Of a stretch of 64,000 nucleotides of DNA, positions 47,677 to 58,105 are shown one piece after another. The stretch is taken from positions 186,001 through 250,000 of the forward strand of contig SJSR01000001.1 of assembly GCA_004331795.1 (NCBI GenBank), read 5' to 3'. The translations under genes and the position numbers were made by a program. The notes beneath the pieces were generated by a model. It saw nothing but the letters and a program-made list of their open reading frames with translations. It searched no databases and had not been told where the DNA came from. The DNA comes from Erythrobacteraceae bacterium CFH 75059 (GTDB taxonomy: Bacteria > Pseudomonadota > Alphaproteobacteria > Sphingomonadales > Sphingomonadaceae). The number at the start of each line of letters is the position of its first letter. The stretch's first letter is position 1.

Positions 47677-48453
47677 TCAAACCGGAGGCGGGCTGTCCAG
47701 TTCCGACAGGAGGGTGCCGATGGCCTCCGGCATGAAGATGAAGCCCATGTGCGTGCAGCGCAGACGGATCGCGCGGTCGCGCTCCCCGGGGCGCCCGCAG
47801 GCGCAGCGCGGGCTGACGATGCCGTCGCGCGCGCTCCACAAGGCCACCGTCTCGACCGGAGGCTTCTGCGCCAGCTGCGTCTCGACCGGAGGCTGGTCAA
47901 CGCGGTAGCCCGCGATCGCCTGATAGGCGCGCCACGCATTGTTGGCCCGCATGTTGCCCGAAAACGGCGTGCCCATGGTGATGACCTTGGCGACGGCGTC
48001 AGGGCGGCGCTTGGCGACCTCGCGGGCGAACAGGCCGCCAAGGCTCCACCCGATCAGCACGAGCGGCTCGCCGTGACAGGCACGCAGCTGCGTCACCCGG
48101 CGCTCGACACTGGCCAGCCGCTCGGGCGTGGCGCCCCAGTTCATGCCGAGACCCCAGTGGCTGACCCGGTGCCCTGCGGCCTCGAGCGCCTGCTGAAGAT
48201 AGCGCATCCGCGCCGGATGGGTGACGAAGCCCGGCAGCAGCATGACCGCACGCGGGTGCCGCGCCGACGTGATCGGCAAGGTGCGGAACCGCCGGCGGAC
48301 AGGCTCAAGAACCCAGCCCATCTCTCCCAGCAGCAGCCGCCGCGGCGGACCATGCACCTTCTCGGTCAGCGGCTCGCGCGCCAGGGCAATTCGCCGGGCG
48401 ATCTCGGCCCTGTGCCTGCTGCGAACGACGGGGGAAGAAGCGAAGGTGGTCAT
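47677..48453 (-). CDS. Alpha/beta hydrolase
   Basis: A 258-residue alpha/beta hydrolase with the nucleophile elbow LIGWSLGGLFAREVAKRRPD (G-x-S-x-G) and an earlier oxyanion strand AVMLLPGFVTHPARM. An Asp in SARDGIVSP and a terminal His in CTHMGF are the likely remaining triad members. A 30-base segment is partly duplicated, giving PPVETQLAQKPPVET just ahead of that Asp. The ATG at 48453 is chosen from the first well-conserved-looking residues. It lies upstream of the Anbu operon on the same strand. Confidence 0.85.
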   Translation of the reverse strand: MTTFASSPVVRSRHRAEIARRIALAREPLTEKVHGPPRRLLLGEMGWVLEPVRRRFRTLPITSARHPRAVMLLPGFVTHPARMRYLQQALEAAGHRVSHWGLGMNWGATPERLASVERRVTQLRACHGEPLVLIGWSLGGLFAREVAKRRPDAVAKVITMGTPFSGNMRANNAWRAYQAIAGYRVDQPPVETQLAQKPPVETVALWSARDGIVSPRCACGRPGERDRAIRLRCTHMGFIFMPEAIGTLLSELDSPPPV

Positions 48454-48509
48454 GGCGCCATCATGCTCCGGCGCTGCTGTCGCCAAGCCGAACGCGCGCC
48501 GTCCCGTTT

Positions 48510-49031
48510 TCAGCCGGGGCAGTCACCGATGCGCTCGTTCTGCAGCCGCATCGTCATGCTCGCATCCCCCCTTCCGCCAAGCGCTCCCGTCATCGCCAGC
48601 GTCATGTCCGATCGCGTCGGCCCGCCCGAGCCGTTCATGGTGATCCGCACGACCCCGGCCTCGCTGCGGCAGGTCAGCGCGGCGCGGAACTGCTCGCCTC
48701 GCGCCTCGTAGCTGTCCGTCGTGCAGTTGCCTTCCTGCGAGCGGCGGGCCATTTCGGCGAAGGATTGCTGCGCTTCCTCGGGTGTCAGGCAGTACACATG
48801 GGTGCGCGCGCCCATCATCTGCCGCATCATCTCCACGGCGCCGGGTGGCGCATCGGGAAGGCTGGCGTCCACCAACGTCAGCTGCGCCCGGTACTGCCCC
48901 GGCAGCGGCCTCGCCTCGGCCTGCCCTTGCAACGCTGCTTCTGACCCGGCCGATCGTCCCTCCGGCGCGGGATCGGCGGAGCCGCACGCCGTCAGCAGGA
49001 GCGCAACGATTGCGGCGGCGGGGGTTTTCAT
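48510..49031 (-). CDS. DUF3617 lipoprotein
   Basis: A 173-residue lipoprotein: lipobox LTAC at residues 13-16, an Ala/Gly/Glu-rich linker, and a compact beta-rich domain with two Cys (YCLTPEEAQQS and GNCTTDSYEARG) and a final Cys near the end. This arrangement (polypeptide ending in MTMRLQNERIGDCPG) matches DUF3617, common in sphingomonads and of unknown function. The ATG at 49031 is the only start in front of a lipoprotein signal. The long open frame continuing upstream over uvrB is spurious. Confidence 0.85.
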   Translation of the reverse strand: MKTPAAAIVALLLTACGSADPAPEGRSAGSEAALQGQAEARPLPGQYRAQLTLVDASLPDAPPGAVEMMRQMMGARTHVYCLTPEEAQQSFAEMARRSQEGNCTTDSYEARGEQFRAALTCRSEAGVVRITMNGSGGPTRSDMTLAMTGALGGRGDASMTMRLQNERIGDCPG

Positions 49032-49130
49032 GACGCGGCTCCCTGATATGCCGACGGCAGTGTACCACCGCCCGTCCACGCCGCCAAACGCGCGTTGCGC
49101 GGCCGGGAGGCGGTGCCCATATGGCGGCGC

Positions 49131-51323
<2,193 letters not shown>

Positions 51324-51354
51324 ACGCCAGAGGGAGAGCGCCGGCCGGCCGGTC

Positions 51355-51376
51355 CCGGCCGCGGCCGCGGCCGCGG
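51355..51376. repeat. Short GC-only simple repeat
   Basis: A run of overlapping GGCCGC units with CCGG repeats lies just downstream of uvrB, followed by GGGG and CCCC blocks that can form a small hairpin. It is probably the untidy 3' end of the uvrB transcript. Confidence 0.3.
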
Positions 51377-51415
51377 GGTTGCGCCCCTGCCGCAGGCCGG
51401 GCTAGATGCCGCGCC

Positions 51416-52042
51416 ATGACGTGCCCGGTCAGCAGGATCAAAGGCTTGCCCGTTCCGCATCGCGCCGGCGCGGCAGGCATTGCGGCCATGGCCACCCTGC
51501 TGCTCGTCTCGTGCGATGCGGGTGTCGCTGCTGTTCCGCCGGGTGCAGGAGCGGACGAACCGCCGCACGAAGGGGTGCCGCCGGCGCTTGCTTCCCCCGA
51601 CGTGACGGGTGCGCGCTGGGCGACCGATGCCAGCCCGCACCGGATCGTGTACGGCAAGGAGGGGGAGGCGCCGCTGATCGCGCTCGAATGCGTGCAGAAC
51701 GGACCGCAGCCACAGCTTCTCCTGACCCGCCTCGCTCCTGCACCCGCAGGCGGCAAGGCCATCTTCGCCGTGGATGGCAACGGCTATATCGGCCGCTGGC
51801 ACGCCGATGCCGCAGAGGTGAACGGTGAGCGGGTGTGGCAGAGCACCATCGATCTGTCCGAATACAAACTTCCGGCGCTCACCGGGCCGCGCTTCATCGA
51901 AGCCACAGTGTCCGGCGCAGGAACGGTGGTGATCCACCAGAACGAACTGCCGCGCCAGCTGGTGGAGACCTGTCGCGGCTTCACCGTGCCGTCGGCGACG
52001 GGCCCGACGCAGCCGCCCGGGCGCTCAGCATCGCCGGGGTGA
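51416..52042 (+). CDS. Hypothetical lipoprotein
   Basis: A 208-residue protein with a basic N-terminus and a hydrophobic segment ending in the lipobox LLVSC (Cys33). A Pro/Ala-rich linker and a beta-rich domain follow (HRIVYGKEGEAPLIALECVQ to the end). I do not recognise the family. The last 62 bases overlap the convergent DsbD gene; the corresponding C-terminal residues are low-complexity Pro/Ser/Gly. Confidence 0.65.
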   Translation: MTCPVSRIKGLPVPHRAGAAGIAAMATLLLVSCDAGVAAVPPGAGADEPPHEGVPPALASPDVTGARWATDASPHRIVYGKEGEAPLIALECVQNGPQPQLLLTRLAPAPAGGKAIFAVDGNGYIGRWHADAAEVNGERVWQSTIDLSEYKLPALTGPRFIEATVSGAGTVVIHQNELPRQLVETCRGFTVPSATGPTQPPGRSASPG

Positions 52043-54128
52043 GCACCTGCGGCAACTGCTCGGGCGCGCGCGCGCCGGGGGCATACCACAGATAGAGCGG
52101 CACGCCGGCCGCCCCTTGATCCGAAAGGAAGCGGGTGATCGCCGGATCGCGCCGTGTCCAGTCGCCGCGAAGGGCGACGACGCCGGCTTTGGCAAAGGCA
52201 GTGCCGGTGTCCTCGCGTTCGATGGCGGCGGCCTCGTTGACCTTGCAGGTGATGCACCAGTCGGCGGTGAACCAGACGAACACCGGCCGGCCCTGCGCGC
52301 GGGCTTGCGCCAGGGCGGCTTCGCTGAAAGGTTGCGTGCCCGGCAGCGCAGAGGCGGCAGCTGCGCTCTGCCCCGGTGATGGCGCGGGCAGCAGCGCCAC
52401 CGCGAGAACAGCGCCGGCAAGCGCGGCCACACCCGCCAACCCGGGCCGTCCGGAAGCGCGGCGCTGCTCCCGTCCCGCCAGCCCGAGCAACGCCAGCAAC
52501 ACCGCGCCGCCGGCGAGCACGAGCGCGAGATATCCGTGCCCGCCAAGCCGCCACAGCAGCCAGGCGAGCGCCATCGCCGTCAGCCCCATCGGGACGGCCA
52601 TGAGACGGCGAAACCGCTCCAGCCAGGGGCCGGGACGCGGCAAGCGGCGCCGGAGCCCCGGAACAAGCGCGAGCAGCAGGAACGGCAGCGCCAGCCCAAG
52701 TCCGAGCGCGGCGAACAGCGCCAGCGCCCACGGAGCCGGCAGCAGCAGCGCCGCACCCAGCGCCGTCGCCATGAACGGTCCGGTGCACGGCGTCGCGACG
52801 AATGCCGCCAGCAGACCGGTGGCGAAGGCCCCGGCCGGTTTTCCGCCCGCGCGCAGCGGCAGGCCGGGCAGTTCGAACAGCCCGAGGAAATTTGCGGTGA
52901 GGGCCAGCGCCAGCAGGAAGAGCGCCAGCACCACGGCCGGTTCCTGAAGCTGGAAGGCCCAGCCCACCTGCTCCCCGCCGGCGCGCAGCAGCAGCACCGC
53001 CGCGCCGAGACCGAGACAGGCCAGCACCGCGCCGGCGGTGTAGGCAAGGCCATCGCGGCGCGGCGCACCCTCGTCCGCGCCCGCGCGCGCCAGCGACAGC
53101 GCCTTCAGGCTGAGGATCGGAAACACGCACGGCATGACGTTGAGCAGCAACCCGCCGAGCAGCGCTCCGCCCATCAGGAGCACGAGCGCACCCATAGGCC
53201 GCTGCGCCGCGATCGGAGGCAGACCGTCCGGCACGGGACCGGGCGCGGCGGTGAAGCGAACGCCATCGGGAGCGCCTTGCGCAAAGGCCAGAATGCCCTC
53301 GATCGCCTCCGGCGGCGCGGCAGCCGCACCGGGCAAGAGCGGCAGTTCGGCAACCAGTTGATCTCCCGCCCGGGTGAAGCGCTGCGCGCCGGCCGCTGCG
53401 ACCACTCCCTCGGTGCGCACGAACAGATGCGGATCGGAGAGTGACTGCGCCGCAGGAAGCGGGATCAGAACCCGCACCCTGTCTCCCGCGAGCGTGAAGC
53501 GCCCCGGCGCGGCAAGGTCCGGCGCCAGCGCCGCTCGCCATCGTTCGAACCGTTCATCACGCCCGTTCTGCGGCCAGCGTCCGGTGACGACGGCTGTCTC
53601 GGGCACGCAGATCTGATCGGTGCAGGCAAGATAGTCGAGGCGGACGCGCACCTGACCGCCCGCTGCATCGGCGCCGGGCATCAGCGGCACGATCACCACA
53701 TGCTCGCCCTTGTAGACGTGGTTCATCAGGTCGCCGATGCGGAGCGTGTACGGCACCGGGTAGAGCGGCTCGCCCGCGGCCCATCCGCGCGGCAGCTGCC
53801 ACTCGGCCTGCATCCCCAGACCCGCATCACCGGGATTGGCCCAGTAGCCGTGCCATTCCCGCGAACGCGGCACGAACCGCAGCGCGGCCGTGACCGGCTC
53901 ACCCGCGCGCGGCGCGTGTTCGAGCAGCAGTTCCACGGCGATGTTGCGCCCCGGCTGATCACCCGGCCAGACCTGCGCCGCGGGGGTCTGCGCGGCAAGA
54001 GGCCGTTCGCCGTCCGCGCCGCCCCAGAAGACCAGCAACGCCAGCAGGACGAGCGCCGCCTGCGCCGCCACCCGCGTCAGGACCGTCACCCGCGTCCGCG
54101 TCTGGCCGATCGTGCTTGCCTCGCCCAT
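51981..54128 (-). CDS. Protein-disulfide reductase DsbD family
   Basis: A 715-residue protein carrying electrons from cytoplasmic thioredoxin across the membrane to periplasmic thiol pathways. After a signal/anchor (about 15-35) comes the alpha domain with its Cys pair in LACTDQICVPE. An eight-helix membrane domain follows, with the two key Cys in NVMPCVFPI and VATPCTGPF. The C-terminal thioredoxin-fold gamma domain has WCITCK (Cys625, Cys628). All six redox cysteines expected of DsbD are present. The ATG at 54128 lies 55 bases from the divergent UbiH-type gene. Confidence 0.93.
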   Translation of the reverse strand: MGEASTIGQTRTRVTVLTRVAAQAALVLLALLVFWGGADGERPLAAQTPAAQVWPGDQPGRNIAVELLLEHAPRAGEPVTAALRFVPRSREWHGYWANPGDAGLGMQAEWQLPRGWAAGEPLYPVPYTLRIGDLMNHVYKGEHVVIVPLMPGADAAGGQVRVRLDYLACTDQICVPETAVVTGRWPQNGRDERFERWRAALAPDLAAPGRFTLAGDRVRVLIPLPAAQSLSDPHLFVRTEGVVAAAGAQRFTRAGDQLVAELPLLPGAAAAPPEAIEGILAFAQGAPDGVRFTAAPGPVPDGLPPIAAQRPMGALVLLMGGALLGGLLLNVMPCVFPILSLKALSLARAGADEGAPRRDGLAYTAGAVLACLGLGAAVLLLRAGGEQVGWAFQLQEPAVVLALFLLALALTANFLGLFELPGLPLRAGGKPAGAFATGLLAAFVATPCTGPFMATALGAALLLPAPWALALFAALGLGLALPFLLLALVPGLRRRLPRPGPWLERFRRLMAVPMGLTAMALAWLLWRLGGHGYLALVLAGGAVLLALLGLAGREQRRASGRPGLAGVAALAGAVLAVALLPAPSPGQSAAAASALPGTQPFSEAALAQARAQGRPVFVWFTADWCITCKVNEAAAIEREDTGTAFAKAGVVALRGDWTRRDPAITRFLSDQGAAGVPLYLWYAPGARAPEQLPQVLTPAMLSARAAASGPSPTAR

Positions 54129-54183
54129 TCCGGGCCATCTAGAGACGGGGCGGTGAACACTCAATGAGAACAGGCCCCATCCG

Positions 54184-55398
54184 ATGACCGACCACCGCGA
54201 CCTGCTGATCCTGGGAGGCGGGCTGGTGGGGATGACGCTGGCCCTTGCCGCCGCCCGCCGCGGCATCTCCGCCCACGTCGTCGACCGTGCCGACGCGTCG
54301 GCCTTGACGGCGCCGGGTTTCGACGGACGCGCCTCGGCCATTTCGACCGCAAGCTGGAACCTGTTCACGAACATCGGCCTTGCGGACGCACTCGAACCGT
54401 TCGGCTGTCCGATCGCGGCGATCGCCGTCACTGACCAGCTGCGCCCCGGCCGGATCGACTTCCGCCCCGAACCCCACGAGGGCACCCTTGGACGCATGTT
54501 CGAGAACCGCCGCCTGCGGCTCGCCCTGTTCGAAGCGGCGCGCGGCGAACCGCTCATCGCCTGGCACAGCCGGGCCGATGTCCGGCGCCGCCACCGCACG
54601 GCGCACGGCGTGGCGGTGGAACTCGCGGGCGGCGAGCGGCTCGATGCGGCCTTGATGGTGGCGGCGGAAGGGCGCGCCTCGCCCACCCGGGACGAGGCTG
54701 GCATCGCCATGGCACGCTGGGACTACCGGCACCGCGCCATCATCGCCGGGCTGCACCATGCGCGCCCGCATGAGGGCGTCGCGTGGGAGATCTTCTATCC
54801 GCAAGGCCCCTTTGCGCTGCTGCCCCTGCGCGACACCGATGACGGTGCATATCGCAGCGCGCTGGTCTGGACAGTGGCCGAACGCCAGGCAGGCGCCATA
54901 CTGAAACTTGCCGATCGCGCCTTTCGTGCCGAAGTCGAGAAACGCATGGGCGGCCTGCTGGGGCGGGTCGAGGCGGTGGAGCCGCGCTCGTCCTGGAAGC
55001 TTGGATTCCACCACGCGGCACGGCTCACGGATCAGCGCCTGGCGCTCGTCGGCGACGCCGGTCACGGGATCCACCCCATCGCGGGCCAGGGTCTGAACCT
55101 TGGACTGCGTGACGTCGGCGCGCTGGTCGAGGTTCTGGAGGACGGGCTGCGGCTGGGCCTTGAACCGGGCGATGCACAGCTGTTGCGCCGCTATGACAGA
55201 TGGCGCCGGCTGGACGTGTTCTCCGTCGCCCTCGCCACCGACACGCTCACCCGGTTGTTCGGCGTGCCGGGACGCCTGCCCTCGGCGGTGCGGCGCCTCG
55301 GAATGGCCGGGGTGGAGCGGATGCCCGCGCTCAAGACCTGGTTCATGGACGAGGCCCGCGGCGTGTCGGGGCGCCTGCCACGACTGCTGCAGGACTGA
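54184..55398 (+). CDS. UbiH/COQ6-type FAD-dependent hydroxylase
   Basis: A 404-residue flavin monooxygenase of ubiquinone biosynthesis. The FAD loop is ILGGGLVGMTLALAAARRG near the N-terminus, with the DG-like RRLRLALFEAA in the middle. The second FAD motif, LVGDAGHGIHPIAGQGLNLG, sits at about 285-305, diagnostic of the UbiH/UbiF/UbiI/COQ6 group. Which ring position it hydroxylates cannot be decided from sequence. It faces the mitofilin-like gene tail-to-tail and is divergent from dsbD. Confidence 0.92.
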   Translation: MTDHRDLLILGGGLVGMTLALAAARRGISAHVVDRADASALTAPGFDGRASAISTASWNLFTNIGLADALEPFGCPIAAIAVTDQLRPGRIDFRPEPHEGTLGRMFENRRLRLALFEAARGEPLIAWHSRADVRRRHRTAHGVAVELAGGERLDAALMVAAEGRASPTRDEAGIAMARWDYRHRAIIAGLHHARPHEGVAWEIFYPQGPFALLPLRDTDDGAYRSALVWTVAERQAGAILKLADRAFRAEVEKRMGGLLGRVEAVEPRSSWKLGFHHAARLTDQRLALVGDAGHGIHPIAGQGLNLGLRDVGALVEVLEDGLRLGLEPGDAQLLRRYDRWRRLDVFSVALATDTLTRLFGVPGRLPSAVRRLGMAGVERMPALKTWFMDEARGVSGRLPRLLQD

Positions 55399-55405
55399 AC
55401 CGGCC

Positions 55406-56266
55406 TCAGGGCGCGCCGGCGGCGCCTTCGCGGTCCAGTGGGCTCGCCTGCTCCACGAGTGCTCCCTCGCCGTCGCGCAGGCGACGCGGCTCAAGCACCG
55501 CGGCCGTCTCGATGAGGTCGAGCGCCTGCTGCATCGCCGCGTAGCGCGAGGCGTCGGCGATCCATGCTTCGCCGTTCCGCGCACCGGGCAGCATCCGCAC
55601 CTCGGCGATCGCCGCCGGCACCCGGCCGCTTTCCAGAAACAGGCGGGCCCGTTCGAGCCGCCGCTCGGGTTGCAGCCCGGGCGTCGTGTCGCGGCGGATG
55701 ACGAACAGGGAGGCCATCTCCTCGCGCAGCGCTTGCCATGACAGCTCGCGCGGGCGGGTGGAGAGCGAGCCGCGCAGCCCGTCGAGACGCGTGAGCAGCT
55801 GGTCCAGCGTGACCGGAGCACGGGCGCCGTTCACCACTGTTGAGACGGCATTGGGCACCGCTTCGCCGAAGCGCAGCTGAAGCTGGTGTTCAAGGTAGCC
55901 GAGCGGGGTGCCCCGCTCCACCGCCCGCCGCGCGGCGAAAGCAATCAGCAATCCTTCCGCGCGCGCGACGTTCCCGGCAGCCGCCTGGCTGCGCAGGTCG
56001 ATCTGCGCCAGCCGCTGTTCGGCGGCGATGAGGCGCTGTTCCAGCCCGCCCTGCTGCGCGGCGACGGCGGCCACGTCGGCTCCGACCTGCGCAGCGGCGA
56101 GTTCGGCGGTGCCACCGGCGCTCGCAGACACGAGCGGAGCCGGCACCGCCGGCCTCTCGACGACCTGAACCGGCAAGCGCCGCGGATCGAGCCAGCCCTG
56201 GCTCCACGCCATCAGCGCCGCCGCCAGCGCTCCGGCCACAAACGCGAGCAGCGCCGCCAGCAGCAC
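55406..56266 (-). CDS. Mitofilin-like / HemX-like membrane protein
   Basis: Downstream of hemD in alphaproteobacteria there is usually a protein with one N-terminal TM helix and a long coiled-coil, related to mitofilin. This 286-residue frame fits: TM (about 1-20), helical region (about 50-150), and a C-terminal helical domain ending in PLDREGAAGAP. The start is uncertain. The frame is open from the hemD TGA (56381), and the 38 intervening codons encode a plausible basic cytosolic tail (EVRRAAGGGRRRA), but they contain no ATG, GTG or TTG. The GTG at 56266 would start within the TM. Confidence 0.75.
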   Translation of the reverse strand: MLLAALLAFVAGALAAALMAWSQGWLDPRRLPVQVVERPAVPAPLVSASAGGTAELAAAQVGADVAAVAAQQGGLEQRLIAAEQRLAQIDLRSQAAAGNVARAEGLLIAFAARRAVERGTPLGYLEHQLQLRFGEAVPNAVSTVVNGARAPVTLDQLLTRLDGLRGSLSTRPRELSWQALREEMASLFVIRRDTTPGLQPERRLERARLFLESGRVPAAIAEVRMLPGARNGEAWIADASRYAAMQQALDLIETAAVLEPRRLRDGEGALVEQASPLDREGAAGAP

Positions 56267-56380
56267 GGCACGCCGCCGGCCGCCGCCGGCCGCGCGGCGA
56301 ACCTCTGCGGCGTGCGCGGGCGTGGTTCGTGCGATGTTCGCCGTGTCCGTGATCGTGTCTTCCCGCCAAGCGTGCGGCTG

Positions 56381-57091
56381 TCAGGCCGCGGCACCCCCGC
56401 CCGCTTCCTGCCACAAGCGGGCGGTCGCTGCCAAGAGCGCAGCATCGTTGGGCGCCGCGGCGACCGCATGCGCACGCCAGCCGGGACCGGCCGCCGCCAG
56501 CACCCGCGGCGCCAGCGCGGCAAGCGCCACCTTCGCGCGGGGGAGCGCAAGACGCTCGCACTCCGCCGCCCAGTGCGCCGCCGCCGCCGCCGAATGCAGC
56601 AGCACGACGCCTCCGCCGGCCCGCAGTCGCGCCGCCCGGCCGGCGGAGAGCGGCTTCGGCCGCATGGTGTAGACCACGCGCAGGTCCACCGTGCAGCCGG
56701 GCGGAGGGACCACCTGCACATGCGCGTGCCCCGCCAGCCGCAGCAGGCGTCCCGGCCGCAGTGAGCCGAGAAGCGACTGGAGATCGCCGCGACCGGTCGA
56801 CACCACGGTGAGGCCCGCATCTGTCGCCGCCTGCGCGGTCGCCCTGCCGACCGCGTGGACCGGCAGGTGCCGGAAAAGGGTCAGGGCCTCACCGGCACAG
56901 CGAACCGCGGCCCCGCTCCCCAGCAGGAGGGCATCATAGTCCGCCGGATCGGGCGGCTGCCACGGCAATGCGTGTGCCTCGAACAATGCTTCCCCCTCCA
57001 TCGGCAGGGCGGCACGCCGGGCGGCCGCCAGCGTCCGTGACAGACCCGGCTGCGGGCGGATGGCGAGCAGCAGCGGCGGCGCCGGCGTCAT
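56381..57091 (-). CDS. hemD: Uroporphyrinogen-III synthase
   Basis: Closes and inverts ring D of hydroxymethylbilane to give uroporphyrinogen III. The 236-residue two-domain protein is poorly conserved, as is usual, but shows the family landmarks LLLAIRPQPGLSRTLAAARR, DALLLGSGAAVRCAGEAL and VHAVGRATAQAATDAG. Its ATG overlaps the hemC stop by four bases (ATGA), and its identity is secured by that linkage. The mitofilin-like gene follows in the same frame. Confidence 0.88.
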   Translation of the reverse strand: MTPAPPLLLAIRPQPGLSRTLAAARRAALPMEGEALFEAHALPWQPPDPADYDALLLGSGAAVRCAGEALTLFRHLPVHAVGRATAQAATDAGLTVVSTGRGDLQSLLGSLRPGRLLRLAGHAHVQVVPPPGCTVDLRVVYTMRPKPLSAGRAARLRAGGGVVLLHSAAAAAHWAAECERLALPRAKVALAALAPRVLAAAGPGWRAHAVAAAPNDAALLAATARLWQEAGGGAAA

Positions 57092-58029
57092 GGCCCGCCG
57101 AACACGGCTCTCACGGCGGGGGGTGCGCGGCGGAGGAGATCGTCGGCCTGAGCGGCGATCCAGTCGTCCCGACCCGCCGGTCCCTCGGCGGTGCCGTCCA
57201 CCCGGTCCGCGCCGTCCGGGCTGAACAGCGCCACGGTGAGGCGCAGCGTGCGGGGTTCCGCCATCCGGCAGACCAGCGCCACCGGGCTGCGGCACGAGCC
57301 GTCAAGCCGGGCAAGCAGCGCCCGCTCGGCCTCGATCTCGGCCCGGGTCGAGGCGTCATCGATTGCCGCCAGCGCCCGGCGCAGCGCCTCGTCGCCTGCG
57401 CGGCACTCGATCCCGATTGCACCCTGCGCCGGCGCGGGGAGGAACTCGGTCTCGTCGAGCAGCGTCCCCACGCCGGTCTCGTCCAGCCGCTCCAGCCCGG
57501 CCCGCGCGAGCAGGGTGGCGTCCGCCTCGCCGGCAGCGAGCTTGGCGAGGCGCGTGGCCACGTTGCCGCGGAACAGCACGATGGCAAGATCGGGGCGCAA
57601 GTGCAGGAGCTGCGCCGCGCGCCGCGGCGCGCTCGTGCCTACCCTCGCCCCGGCCGGCAGTGCGGCGATGCTGCGGGCGCCGACCAGCACGTCGCGCCGG
57701 TCGGCTCGTGGCAGCAGCGCGCCGACCGTCAGTCCGGCGGGCCGGACGGTCTCGACATCCTTCATCGAATGCACCGCCGCGTCGATCCGTCCGTCGAGCA
57801 GGCAAGCATCGAGTTCACGCGTCCAGAGCGCCTTGCCGCCGATCTCGGCGAGCGGGCGGTCCTGGATCCGGTCGCCGGCCGCGGTGACGGGAACCAGCTC
57901 CACCGCATCGCGCGGCCAGCCATGGGCCGCGCACAGCCGCGCCCGGGCCTCCTCCGCCTGCGCCATGGCCAGCGGCGAGCGGCGGGTGCCGAGGCGCAGG
58001 GGCAGAGCGGGCGGAGCAATGTCGGTCAT
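57088..58029 (-). CDS. hemC: Porphobilinogen deaminase (hydroxymethylbilane synthase)
   Basis: Assembles four porphobilinogen units into hydroxymethylbilane. The 313-residue protein starts with LPLRLGTRRSPLAMAQAEE. It has HSMKDVETV with active-site Lys and Asp, the segment GTSAPRRAAQLL, and the cofactor-attachment loop LDGSCRSPVAL, whose Cys carries the dipyrromethane. The start at 58029 is 76 bases from the divergent tsaD. hemC-hemD-mitofilin forms one operon. Confidence 0.96.
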   Translation of the reverse strand: MTDIAPPALPLRLGTRRSPLAMAQAEEARARLCAAHGWPRDAVELVPVTAAGDRIQDRPLAEIGGKALWTRELDACLLDGRIDAAVHSMKDVETVRPAGLTVGALLPRADRRDVLVGARSIAALPAGARVGTSAPRRAAQLLHLRPDLAIVLFRGNVATRLAKLAAGEADATLLARAGLERLDETGVGTLLDETEFLPAPAQGAIGIECRAGDEALRRALAAIDDASTRAEIEAERALLARLDGSCRSPVALVCRMAEPRTLRLTVALFSPDGADRVDGTAEGPAGRDDWIAAQADDLLRRAPPAVRAVFGGP

Positions 58030-58105
58030 GAGCAGCAGGACGGCGGGACAGCGCATCCCGGGCCGGCTGCTTGCCCTAGCGGGGCATTGCGGTAAGGGAA
58101 AGGGC

